Below are positions 1 to 6,430 of a DNA stretch of 8,148 nt, in pieces. The stretch lies in the NCBI GenBank assembly GCA_002352125.1, contig DEHU01000144.1:17139-25286 (forward strand). Direction: 5' to 3'. The DNA comes from Competibacteraceae bacterium UBA2792. GTDB lineage: Bacteria > Pseudomonadota > Gammaproteobacteria > Competibacterales > Competibacteraceae. Within the stretch, counting starts at the first letter, position 1, and every line of letters starts with the position of its first letter. The position numbers were made by a program, and so were the translations under genes. Below the pieces are notes generated by a model. It did no database searches and was not told where the DNA came from. It worked only from the letters and a program-made list of their open reading frames with translations.

Positions 1-356
1 TGTTGTTCGCCAACGAGGATGAGGCCAAGGGATTGGTCGGCGCCACGGATCTGAGCGGTGCGGTCGATTACCTGAAAACCCTTAGCAAGGAGTTCGTGAT
101 CACGCGAGGCGCCAAAGGCGCGCTGGTTTGGAATGGCCGGACACCGATCGACATCGACCCGATCAAAGTCGAAGCCGTGGACACGGTTGGTGCCGGAGAC
201 ATGTTCGCCGGCGCTTTCCTCTACGCTCGGGTTCGGGGGTGGGAACACCGGCGCGCTGGCGCCTTGGCTGCGGCGGCATCGGCCAGGCTGGTCACCAGCT
301 TGGGACCGCGCATATCGGCGACGGAAACTCGGGCGGTGCTGCAAAGCTTCCTGTAA
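1..356 (+). CDS. PfkB-family carbohydrate/nucleoside kinase, C-terminal part (5' end outside window)
   Basis: This is the C-terminal third of a ribokinase/adenosine kinase-like (PfkB) enzyme, which transfers a phosphate from ATP to a sugar or nucleoside hydroxyl in the cytoplasm. The reading frame is open through the left edge, so the TTG at position 3 is an internal Leu codon and not a start. Visible motifs in order are FANEDEA (residues 2-8 of the visible part), matching the family's N-E-x-E motif; VITRGAKGALV (32-42), the strand and glycine turn before the ATP site; and DTVGAGDMFAGAF (60-72), PfkB signature 2, with Asp66 of GAGD as the expected catalytic base. The tail ASARLVTSLGPR resembles bacterial proteins annotated as adenosine kinase, but the substrate-binding N-terminal half and lid are missing, so the substrate is open. 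It ends in TAA and converges on recO, 40 nt away. The family call is firm; the substrate is a guess. Confidence 0.85.
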   Translation, partial: LFANEDEAKGLVGATDLSGAVDYLKTLSKEFVITRGAKGALVWNGRTPIDIDPIKVEAVDTVGAGDMFAGAFLYARVRGWEHRRAGALAAAASARLVTSLGPRISATETRAVLQSFL

Positions 357-364
357 ATGGCCAG

Positions 365-410
365 CGCGACCGGACCGGTGCGTTCTCGAAACTCCATCAT
401 TCCGGTCGCG
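365..410. terminator. Inverted repeat between convergent genes, candidate bidirectional terminator
   Basis: CGCGACCGGA at 365-374 is the exact reverse complement of TCCGGTCGCG at 401-410, giving a 10-bp GC-rich stem with a 26-nt loop. It spans the gap between the kinase stop (354-356) and the recO stop (397-399), and its right arm lies in the last recO codons. No T-run follows on either strand and the loop is long, so it is not a textbook intrinsic terminator. It may act with Rho or as a 3'-end stabilising structure for both transcripts. The repeat itself is certain; the function is inferred from position. Confidence 0.45.
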
Positions 411-1113
411 ATTCCCGCTTGATTCGGTACAGCTCTCGCGTCTTCAACACCCGCCCGCGCAACTGTTCGGCCAAAGCCGCGCGGGTCAGTTGCTTGACCT
501 CGCGCAGCACGGCGGGATCGTCCAGGATGCCATCGCGCAAAGCGAGCAGTCCCTGGCCAGAAATCGGTACGCCGGTCCGGGTCTGGCTGGCGATCAACGG
601 CCCTTGATCCAACACGTAGCGATAATGTTCCTCGGCGAGGATCGGCGCCCCGCTGGTGGCCTCGCGATCCAACGCGAGGCCGTAGCCCAACTCTTCCAAC
701 AATTTCTTTTCGAACCGCCGCAACGACGGCTCCTCGCCAGGCGCCACCGACAGTTCGGCCAACAAAGCCTCGTAGGCGGTAAACAATCCAGACTGTGGAT
801 CCTGGCGCGGCAACAACCGCACCAGTAACTCATTAGCGTAGAGACCGGCCAATACCCGGTTTGGCGGCAAAGAAACGGCACGTCCGGCTTCTTCGGCAGC
901 GGTCAGAGTCGCCAGCTCGCCAGCCCCCATCCAAGATAGAAGCAGCGGCGCGAACGGTTGCAGCAGCCCTTTCAACCGCGACCGGGGCGAAACCGCGTTG
1001 CGTGCCACCAAGCCGATCCGGCCGTGCTCGCGACCGAACGCTTCCAGCAACAAGCTCGTGTTGAGATACGGGCGGCGGTGCAGGATAAAAGCCGGCTGCA
1101 ACGACACGCGCAC
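397..1113 (-). CDS. recO: DNA repair/recombination mediator RecO
   Basis: RecO works with RecR (and RecF) to displace SSB and load RecA onto single-stranded DNA at gaps, and it also anneals complementary strands. The 238-aa product has the usual length. The N-terminal OB-fold shows the family pattern QPAFILHRRPYLNTSLLLE (residues 6-24), followed by the helical domain with LLVRLLP and FEKKLLEELGYGL. The protein has no cysteine, so it lacks the four-Cys zinc site of RecO from Deinococcus and many Gram-positives, as is usual in Proteobacteria. The chosen start is GTG at 1113; a second GTG two codons on (1107) is equally plausible, since neither has a strong ribosome-binding site and upstream codons in frame do not look like RecO. 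It follows era by 26 nt and is the last gene of the leftward operon. pdxJ, its common downstream neighbour in Gammaproteobacteria, is not here. Confidence 0.95.
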   Translation of the reverse strand: MRVSLQPAFILHRRPYLNTSLLLEAFGREHGRIGLVARNAVSPRSRLKGLLQPFAPLLLSWMGAGELATLTAAEEAGRAVSLPPNRVLAGLYANELLVRLLPRQDPQSGLFTAYEALLAELSVAPGEEPSLRRFEKKLLEELGYGLALDREATSGAPILAEEHYRYVLDQGPLIASQTRTGVPISGQGLLALRDGILDDPAVLREVKQLTRAALAEQLRGRVLKTRELYRIKRESRPE

Positions 1114-1139
1114 GCGATGGAACCCGCAGCCGGCGCGGC

Positions 1140-2051
1140 TTAGCCGGTCCCGAGATCGGCGTAACCCAGGCTACGCAGCGCCTGTTCGTCGTCGGACCAG
1201 CCCTCGCGGACCTTGACCCAGGTTTCCAAAAACACCTTGCGGCCAAGCAAGCGTTCCATGTCTTCGCGGGCTTGGCGACCGGCCTCGCGCAGCGTCGCGC
1301 CGCGTTCGCCGATCACAATACCTTTTTGCGTTTCGCGTTCCACCCAGATGATGGCGTTGATCCGCGTCAGATGCCCCTCTTCGGCGAACCGTTCAATTTC
1401 CACGGTCAGGGCATACGGCAGTTCTTCGCGCAATAACCGGGTCAGCTTTTCGCGGATCAGTTCGGCCACCAAAAACCGCTCGCTCGCGGTGGTGATCTGG
1501 TCTGCCGGGAACAGGAATTCTCGAACAGGCAGCAAACGGGCGATAACCCGTTCCAGCGCCGTCACGTTGTCGCCGCCGAGCGCCGCCACGGGCACGATTT
1601 CGGCGAAATCCCGCTTGCCAGCCGCGTCTTGCAGGAACGGCAGCAACCGGGATTTGCCGGCGATCCGGTCTACCTTGTTGACCACCAACACCACCGGTCC
1701 CCGAAAATCGGTCAGCCGCTCCAGCGCGTGTTCGTCTTCCTCGGTCCAACGCAGCGCCTCGATCATGAAGATGACGACATCCACGTAACCCAGCACGCTC
1801 GCCGCCGCCCGGTTCAAGTAACGATTCATCGCCCGCCGCGCTTGGCGGTGCAATCCCGGCGTATCCACGTAGACGATCTGAGCTTCCGGCAAGGTCTGAA
1901 TGCCGAGAACGACGTGCCGCGTGGTCTGCGGTCTTGGGGCGGTGATACTGAGTTTCTGGCCAATCAACCGGTTCAGCAAAGTAGATTTGCCGACGTTGGG
2001 ACGACCCAGCAAGGCGGCATAACCGGCGCGAACGGGTGCGGAGGCGGTCAT
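1140..2051 (-). CDS. era: GTPase Era, 30S ribosome assembly
   Basis: Era is an essential GTPase that binds the 3' end of 16S rRNA and checks late 30S subunit assembly; it acts in the cytoplasm and partly at the membrane. The 303-aa product shows all G motifs: GRPNVGKS (residues 16-23, G1), the TAPRPQTTRH switch region (37-46, G2), DTPG (63-66, G3) and NKVD (125-128, G4). The C-terminal KH RNA-binding domain follows, with its GERG loop at 248-251 and the helix after it. The frame stays open 31 codons upstream, but that stretch lies in rnc and does not resemble Era. The ATG at 2051 is chosen because it overlaps the rnc TGA in an ATGA and gives the normal N-terminus about 15 residues before the P-loop. 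Translation is probably coupled to rnc. Both products act on rRNA, which fits their pairing. Confidence 0.98.
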   Translation of the reverse strand: MTASAPVRAGYAALLGRPNVGKSTLLNRLIGQKLSITAPRPQTTRHVVLGIQTLPEAQIVYVDTPGLHRQARRAMNRYLNRAAASVLGYVDVVIFMIEALRWTEEDEHALERLTDFRGPVVLVVNKVDRIAGKSRLLPFLQDAAGKRDFAEIVPVAALGGDNVTALERVIARLLPVREFLFPADQITTASERFLVAELIREKLTRLLREELPYALTVEIERFAEEGHLTRINAIIWVERETQKGIVIGERGATLREAGRQAREDMERLLGRKVFLETWVKVREGWSDDEQALRSLGYADLGTG

Positions 2052-2713
2052 CGAATCTGTTCCAGTAGTTGGCGAGCCGCCTCCTGTTCCGCCTTGCGAC
2101 GGCTGCTTCCCAGCGCGACCGCACGCAATTCGGCGACGACACACTCCACGATAAAGCTCTGTGCGTGCGGTTCCCCGCGAATTTCCAGGACGTTATAGAT
2201 CGGTAGAGCTCGCTGCCGGGCTTGCAAGTATTCCTGCAAGCGGGTTTTAGGGTCTTTCAATTCGCTGGCGCTGGCCAGTCGCGCCAGATGATCCCGATAA
2301 AGATGCAAGATCGCGCTGCGGCAGGCCTCCAAGCCATCGTCCAGATAAATCGCCCCAAAAACGGCTTCCAGCGTATCCGACAAGATCGATTCGCGCCGAA
2401 ATCCCCCGCTCTTGAGTTCTCCGGGTCCGAGGCGCAGCCAGTCTCCCAGCTTCAGTCCGCGCGCCAGTTCGGCCAAGGTCTCGCCTTTTACCAAGCTGGC
2501 TCGCAGTCGGCTCAATTCGCCTTCGCTGGCCTTGGAATAGTGCCGGAACAGATACTCGGCGATCACTACGTTGAGCAATGCATCGCCCAGAAATTCCAAC
2601 CGCTCGTTGTTGCGGGCCGAGGCGCTGCGGTGAGTGAGGGCTTCCTCCAGCAACTCGGGTTGCCGGAAATGGTAGTCCAGACTGGCGCACAACGAAGCGA
2701 TGGGCGGATTCAC
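2048..2713 (-). CDS. rnc: Ribonuclease III
   Basis: RNase III cleaves double-stranded RNA, excising pre-rRNAs from the primary rRNA transcript and processing many mRNAs and sRNA duplexes, as a Mg-dependent homodimer. The 221-aa product has the standard size. The nuclease domain carries the signature ERLEFLGDALL (residues 37-47), with metal ligands Glu40 and Asp44, and the second acidic pair Asp113 and Glu116 in SDTLEAVFGA. A double-stranded RNA-binding domain runs from about 154 to 220, starting DPKTRLQEYLQ and ending in the basic helix RRKAEQEAARQLLEQI. The start is GTG at 2713, which overlaps the DUF4845 stop as GTGA. The gene ends in an ATGA overlap with era. With overlaps on both sides, translation of this gene is probably tied to its neighbours. 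RNase III autoregulation through a 5' leader, known in E. coli, would need a different arrangement here because there is no gap before the gene. Confidence 0.98.
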   Translation of the reverse strand: MNPPIASLCASLDYHFRQPELLEEALTHRSASARNNERLEFLGDALLNVVIAEYLFRHYSKASEGELSRLRASLVKGETLAELARGLKLGDWLRLGPGELKSGGFRRESILSDTLEAVFGAIYLDDGLEACRSAILHLYRDHLARLASASELKDPKTRLQEYLQARQRALPIYNVLEIRGEPHAQSFIVECVVAELRAVALGSSRRKAEQEAARQLLEQIR

Positions 2714-3108
2714 GGGTTCAGCGGGATCGATTCTTTGACCTTCAGCACGACAAATAACCCATAAAACAAATCCCGCTCGTCGTCGTATACGAGATCGATC
2801 ACCCGACCGTTGCGTTCGTTCCGGATCTTGAGATCCCGAGCCGTAATGTTATCGACGTAGCCAATGTCGAATCGTTTTTGAATCGCGTTCTGGATATCTT
2901 GCGCGCTCATCTGCGCCAACTGAGGCTCCTTGCGGATGCTCTCGATCGTGGACTTGATCGAAAAGTACTGGATATACATCGGTACGACCTTCATCGCGAT
3001 CAACGCGACGAACGCGATGGCGATGATCAACAATAGCATGCCGATCACGGTTATCCCGCCTTGTCGGCCAACTCGTTCACGTCCGGCCGGCTGTCTCGTC
3101 CACATCAT
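2710..3108 (-). CDS. DUF4845 family single-pass membrane protein
   Basis: This 132-aa protein matches the small DUF4845 family found between lepB and rnc in many Gammaproteobacteria and Betaproteobacteria; no function is established that I know of. A short basic N-terminus (residues 1-16, with RQGG at 15-18) is followed by one strongly hydrophobic segment (about 19-39, ITVIGMLLLIIAIAFVALIA) and a soluble domain of about 90 residues. The layout resembles a type IV pilin-like N-terminus (glycine, then a hydrophobic helix), but position 5 after the glycine is Gly rather than the Glu of true pilins. The start is the first of two adjacent ATGs, 8 nt after AGAGGGG (3123-3117), one of the clearest ribosome-binding sites in the window. 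It lies 22 nt after lepB and overlaps rnc by GTGA, so it sits firmly inside the operon and may set the rnc translation rate. The family call rests on sequence pattern and position. Confidence 0.9.
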   Translation of the reverse strand: MMWTRQPAGRERVGRQGGITVIGMLLLIIAIAFVALIAMKVVPMYIQYFSIKSTIESIRKEPQLAQMSAQDIQNAIQKRFDIGYVDNITARDLKIRNERNGRVIDLVYDDERDLFYGLFVVLKVKESIPLNP

Positions 3109-3116
3109 CGTCGTAT

Positions 3117-3123
3117 CCCCTCT
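3117..3123 (-). promoter_or_regulatory. Strong ribosome-binding site of the DUF4845 gene
   Basis: On the minus strand AGAGGGG lies 8 nt before the ATG at 3108, close to the anti-Shine-Dalgarno complement and at good spacing. It supports that start, and through the downstream GTGA overlap it may also drive ribosome flow into rnc. Confidence 0.7.
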
Positions 3124-3130
3124 TTTTCGC

Positions 3131-3979
3131 CTACTCGATACTATTCCCGATCCGGTTGCACTGGCCGCTGAAGGTAATGCAATCCCAATTCATCCAAATG
3201 AAAAACGCTTTGCCGATCAGGTTCTCTTCGGGCAACAGTCCCCAGAATCGGCTATCGGCACTGTTGTCGCGATTATCGCCCATGACGAAATAATGTCCGG
3301 GCGGAACCTGATAAGTCCAGGCAATCGTGCCATCCGGTTCCCGGCGCGGCTGGAGTCCAGGCCAGAGTCCCGCCATGCCTCCCCACCGGCCGTTGGCCAG
3401 CATTTGGACGCGATGCCCAACCTCGCCCAATTGTTCGGTAAACTGTCGATAGCCTGGCTCAGCGGGATCGTCGGCCCGCGCGGTCAGAGGCACGGGTTGG
3501 CCATCGACGAAAAGCCGGTTGCCGCGATACTCCAACAGATCGCCCGGCAAACCGGCCACTCGCTTGATATAAGCGACCGCCGGATCGGGCGGGTAGCGAA
3601 ACACGACGACGTCGCCGCGCGCCGGCTGACCATTTCCGATCATCTTGGTGTTGAGCACCGGCAATCGCAGCCCGTAGGCAAACTTGTTGACCAGGATAAA
3701 ATCGCCCTTGAGCAAGGTCGGCACCATCGACTCGGACGGAATCCGAAATGGCTCGACCACGAACGAGCGCAAGATCAGCACCGCCAGAATGACCGGGAAA
3801 AACGACTTCGATAAATCCACGTACCACGGTAGCTTGATCGCGATCGATCGCATCTCTCCGGCGCTTCCCGTCGCCGGCACGCGGGCGCGGCGCGGCGCCA
3901 ACACCAACGCGTCTACCAGCCAGACGCTTCCAGTCAATGCGGTCAGTATCACTAAAACGGTAGCAAAATCGATGTTCAT
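3131..3979 (-). CDS. lepB: Signal peptidase I
   Basis: LepB removes signal peptides from exported proteins at the periplasmic face of the inner membrane, using a Ser/Lys dyad. The 282-aa product has the proteobacterial two-anchor layout: a first membrane segment at about 6-28, a basic cytoplasmic loop (APRRARVP), and a second segment at about 59-78. The catalytic domain shows box B PSESMVPTL with nucleophile Ser84, box D YIKRVAGLPGD with general base Lys139, and box E MGDNRDNSADSR (233-244). The only two cysteines, Cys267 and Cys274, lie close to the C-terminus on the periplasmic side and could form a disulfide. The start is ATG at 3979, 34 nt after the lepA stop, with a weak ribosome-binding site. 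The lepA-lepB pairing is conserved across Proteobacteria. Likely export clients include RseB, encoded in this window. Confidence 0.97.
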   Translation of the reverse strand: MNIDFATVLVILTALTGSVWLVDALVLAPRRARVPATGSAGEMRSIAIKLPWYVDLSKSFFPVILAVLILRSFVVEPFRIPSESMVPTLLKGDFILVNKFAYGLRLPVLNTKMIGNGQPARGDVVVFRYPPDPAVAYIKRVAGLPGDLLEYRGNRLFVDGQPVPLTARADDPAEPGYRQFTEQLGEVGHRVQMLANGRWGGMAGLWPGLQPRREPDGTIAWTYQVPPGHYFVMGDNRDNSADSRFWGLLPEENLIGKAFFIWMNWDCITFSGQCNRIGNSIE

Positions 3980-4013
3980 AAGTACGATGATCCAACGGCG
4001 AAACTGGAAAGTT

Positions 4014-5810
4014 TCACGAATTTTTCTCCATTTCTAGTACCGCCAGGAAGGCTTCTTGCGGAATTTCCACCTTGCCGACCTGCTTCATGCGTTTCTTGCC
4101 CGCTTTCTGTTTCTCCAGCAGTTTGCGCTTGCGGGTCACGTCGCCGCCGTAGCATTTGGCCAACACGTTTTTGCGCAGCGCCTTGACGGTGGTGCGGGCG
4201 ATGATTTGGCTGCCGACAGCGGCCTGGATGGCAACCTCGAACATCTGCTGGGGTATGAGCTCCTTAAGCTTGACCGCCAGCTCGCGGCCACGGCGCTGGG
4301 CTTGCTCCCGATGGACAATGACGGACAGGGAATCCACCCGATCGCCGTTGATGAGCACGTCCAACTTGACCAGGGGCGCCGCTTGGAACCGCTCGAAGCT
4401 GTACTCGAACGAAGCGAAACCTCGGCTGACCGATTTCAGGCGGTCGAAAAAATCCAGCACCACCTCGCTCATCGGTAACTCGAAGCTCAGTTGCACTTGG
4501 CCGCCCGCGTAATGCAGATTCCGCTGCACACCCCGCTTTTCGATGCACAGGGTGATGATCGCACCCAGATAATCTTGCGGCGTCAAGATATGCGCCACGA
4601 TGATCGGCTCGCGAACTTCGGCGATTTCGTTGGTCGGCGGCAACTTGGAGGGGTTGTCGATCTTAAAGATCTCGTCCCCGGTGGTGAGCACTTCGTAGAC
4701 CACGGTCGGCGCCGTGGTCACCAGATCCAGGTTGTATTCCCGTTCCAGCCGCTCCTGGACGATCTCCATGTGCAGCAAACCCAGAAAACCGCAGCGGAAC
4801 CCGAAGCCCATAGCTTGCGAGGTTTCTGGCTCGAAATGCAAAGATGAATCGTTCAAGCGAAGCTTTTGCAAGGCTTCGCGCAAGCTGCCGAAATCGTCGG
4901 ATTCGACCGGAAACAGCCCGGCGAACACCCGCGGCTGTACCTTCTGAAAGCCAGGCAATGGTTCCACCGCAGGCCGGTCTGCCCCGGTGAAGGTATCGCC
5001 CACGGGTGCGCCGTCGATGTCCTTGATACCGGCGATGACGTAACCGACTTCACCGGCGCTCAGGCTTGGCTGTTCGCTGCGCTTGGGGGTAAAAATTCCG
5101 ATGGATTCCACCTGAAAGATCCGCCCGGTGGACATCACCTGAATTTTCTGTTTGGGCGCGATCCGGCCATCTACTACTCGGACCAGCGAAATGACCCCGA
5201 CGAAATTATCGAACCAGGAATCGACGATCAGGGCCTTGAGCGATCCATCCGGGTCACCTTTCGGCGCCGGAATACGTTGGACGATCTCCTCCATCAGCTC
5301 TGCGACGCCAAGGCCGCTCTTGGCGCTGACCCGCACGGCATGGTTGGCATCCAAACCGATGATGTCACCGATCTCGTGCGCTACCCGTTCCGGGTCTGCC
5401 GCCGGTAGATCGACTTTGTTGAGCACCGGCAACACTTCTAACTGCTGCTCGATGGCGGTGTAGCAATTAGCGACGCTCTGCGCCTCGACGCCCTGGGCGG
5501 CATCGACCACCAGCAAAGCGCCTTCGCAAGCGGCCAAGGAGCGGGATACTTCGTAGGAAAAATCGACGTGTCCCGGCGTATCGATGATATTGAACTGGTA
5601 AGCGCGACCATCGCGAGCAGCGTAGCGCAGCGACACGCTCTGAGCCTTGATGGTGATGCCCCGCTCCCGCTCCAAATCCATCGAGTCGAGCACTTGCTCG
5701 GCCATTTCCCGTGCGCTCAACCCGCCGCAAATCTGAATGAAGCGATCGGCGAGCGTAGACTTGCCGTGGTCGATATGCGCGATGATCGAAAAATTGCGAA
5801 TGTGATCCAT
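4014..5810 (-). CDS. lepA: Elongation factor 4 (LepA), ribosomal back-translocase GTPase
   Basis: LepA is a ribosome-binding translational GTPase reported to back-translocate stalled ribosomes and to affect initiation and 30S assembly. The 598-aa product is within one residue of the E. coli length. From the chosen start, G1 is AHIDHGKS (11-18), switch I contains [10 protein letters not shown] (48-57), G3 is DTPGH (77-81) and G4 is NKVD (131-134). The EF-G-like domains II, III and V follow, with the LepA-specific C-terminal domain at the end (basic stretch [18 protein letters not shown]). An in-frame GTG lies three codons earlier (5819). The ATG at 5810 is preferred because GGAG (5817-5814) precedes it, although only 3 nt away, and because the resulting [14 protein letters not shown] begins like other LepA proteins. 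It follows the 143-nt rseC-lepA gap, which holds a likely promoter and structured leader. It ends in TGA, 34 nt before lepB. Confidence 0.97.
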   Translation of the reverse strand: MDHIRNFSIIAHIDHGKSTLADRFIQICGGLSAREMAEQVLDSMDLERERGITIKAQSVSLRYAARDGRAYQFNIIDTPGHVDFSYEVSRSLAACEGALLVVDAAQGVEAQSVANCYTAIEQQLEVLPVLNKVDLPAADPERVAHEIGDIIGLDANHAVRVSAKSGLGVAELMEEIVQRIPAPKGDPDGSLKALIVDSWFDNFVGVISLVRVVDGRIAPKQKIQVMSTGRIFQVESIGIFTPKRSEQPSLSAGEVGYVIAGIKDIDGAPVGDTFTGADRPAVEPLPGFQKVQPRVFAGLFPVESDDFGSLREALQKLRLNDSSLHFEPETSQAMGFGFRCGFLGLLHMEIVQERLEREYNLDLVTTAPTVVYEVLTTGDEIFKIDNPSKLPPTNEIAEVREPIIVAHILTPQDYLGAIITLCIEKRGVQRNLHYAGGQVQLSFELPMSEVVLDFFDRLKSVSRGFASFEYSFERFQAAPLVKLDVLINGDRVDSLSVIVHREQAQRRGRELAVKLKELIPQQMFEVAIQAAVGSQIIARTTVKALRKNVLAKCYGGDVTRKRKLLEKQKAGKKRMKQVGKVEIPQEAFLAVLEMEKNS

Positions 5811-5853
5811 GAACTCCACGGGCTGCTGGCCGCCAGGTTACGTCTTCCCGGCA

Positions 5854-5901
5854 CCGCTCGAAGCGAGCGGCAGAACGGGTAAAGCCCCCCGCAGCCGCTC
5901 G
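5854..5901 (-). promoter_or_regulatory. Structured lepA leader with alternative hairpins
   Basis: On the minus strand three segments compete: A, CGAGCGGC (5901-5894); B, GCCGCTCG (5871-5864); and C, CGAGCGG (5860-5854). B is the exact complement of A (8 bp, 22-nt loop) and of C (7 bp plus a possible G-U pair, 3-nt loop CTT), so A-B and B-C exclude each other. A third option pairs CCCCC (5909-5905) with GGGGG (within 5890-5885), placing A in its loop. No T-run follows any of these, so there is no obvious intrinsic terminator. The complementarity is directly visible; a regulatory role for lepA is inference. Confidence 0.45.
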
Positions 5902-5944
5902 GGTGGGGGAACTCGGAAATGCTCGGTATTCGGATCGGGGCGCA

Positions 5945-5973
5945 ATTATAGCTTCATCCGGGCGAAGAAAGCA
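5945..5973 (-). promoter_or_regulatory. Candidate sigma-70 promoter for lepA-lepB operon
   Basis: The minus strand carries a perfect TATAAT at 5950-5945, four bases past the rseC TGA. At 17-nt spacing the -35 position reads TGCTTT (5973-5968), a poor match to TTGACA. Transcription would start near 5938 and give a leader of about 128 nt before the lepA ATG. The position, at the junction of the stress operon and the housekeeping genes, is where an internal promoter would be expected. The weak -35 keeps this tentative. Confidence 0.5.
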
Positions 5974-6430
5974 CATTCCCGGATACGGTCGCCGCGGCCG
6001 TCCGGCGCAGCACCGCCGGCTGATACCGAATATCGTTCCGCAGTCGCCGCGACAGTGCTCGCACTATCAAAAACCCAGATCCCAGACCCAAGCCGCCCGA
6101 TAACACCACGAGTTCCTCGCCGGTGGAAGCAAACGCTGCCTGTCCCAAGATGGCTCCAACAAACAACAGTGCCAGAGGCAAGAGGTACGCGAGCAAAGCG
6201 CCACGCAATAGTACGCCGTCGGCCATGCCAACGACCACCTCGTCGCCGGGTCGCAGCGGCAAATCCGACAACGCTCGCACCCGGATCCGCTTGTTGCTCC
6301 AGATTTTCGCCAGAGCCGCCGTGCCGCAGCCATCGCTGGCATGGCATCCGCCGCAGGCCGACCGGCGCTGGATTTCCAGCCAAGCGTAGCCCTGGCCGGC
6401 CTCCGTCACGATCGCACGTTCTTCGATCAC
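5954..6430 (-). CDS. rseC: RseC/MucC family inner-membrane protein
   Basis: RseC is an inner-membrane protein of the sigma-E operon; in other bacteria it is linked to the SoxR-reducing (Rsx/Rnf) system and has a modest positive effect on sigma-E activity. The 158-aa product starts MIEERAIV and carries the family's cysteine cluster CGGCHASDGCG, with Cys26, Cys29 and Cys35, which could bind a metal or an Fe-S cluster. It then has two membrane helices at about 73-95 and 106-124, and a short basic tail (RALSRRLRN onward). The start is GTG at 6430, which overlaps the rseB stop as GTGA. The same frame is open further upstream, but that stretch is the shadow of rseB and has no RseC-like sequence. 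The TGA lies four bases before the TATAAT of the candidate lepA promoter. Confidence 0.95.
   Translation of the reverse strand: MIEERAIVTEAGQGYAWLEIQRRSACGGCHASDGCGTAALAKIWSNKRIRVRALSDLPLRPGDEVVVGMADGVLLRGALLAYLLPLALLFVGAILGQAAFASTGEELVVLSGGLGLGSGFLIVRALSRRLRNDIRYQPAVLRRTAAATVSGNVLSSPG

Noticed and set aside
2052..2144. Upstream extension of era by 31 codons
   Set aside because: The extra residues lie in the dsRNA-binding end of rnc, lack resemblance to Era, and the ATG at 2051 fits the ATGA overlap and the family length.
2930..3814. Long plus-strand frame of 294 codons opposite lepB and the DUF4845 gene
   Set aside because: It lies wholly antisense to two well-supported genes, shows no recognisable domain, and is typical of open antisense frames in GC-rich coding DNA.
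5811..5819. GTG at 5819 as the lepA start
   Set aside because: There is no ribosome-binding site before it, whereas GGAG precedes the ATG at 5810. The three extra residues are not typical of LepA. It cannot be fully excluded because the GGAG-ATG spacing is short.
5854..5870. The 7-bp hairpin with a 3-nt loop in the rseC-lepA gap as an intrinsic terminator
   Set aside because: No T-run follows on either strand, and a terminator there would cut off lepA from both possible promoters. It is better read as leader structure.
5908..5934. Sigma-E-like promoter on the plus strand (GGAACTC, 15-nt spacer, TCGGA) that would run antisense into rseC
   Set aside because: The last base of the -35 and the -10 deviate from the GGAACTT/TCTRA consensus, spacing is at the short limit, and it points antisense with no gene to serve. 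A 5' end near 5941 on the plus strand would revive it.
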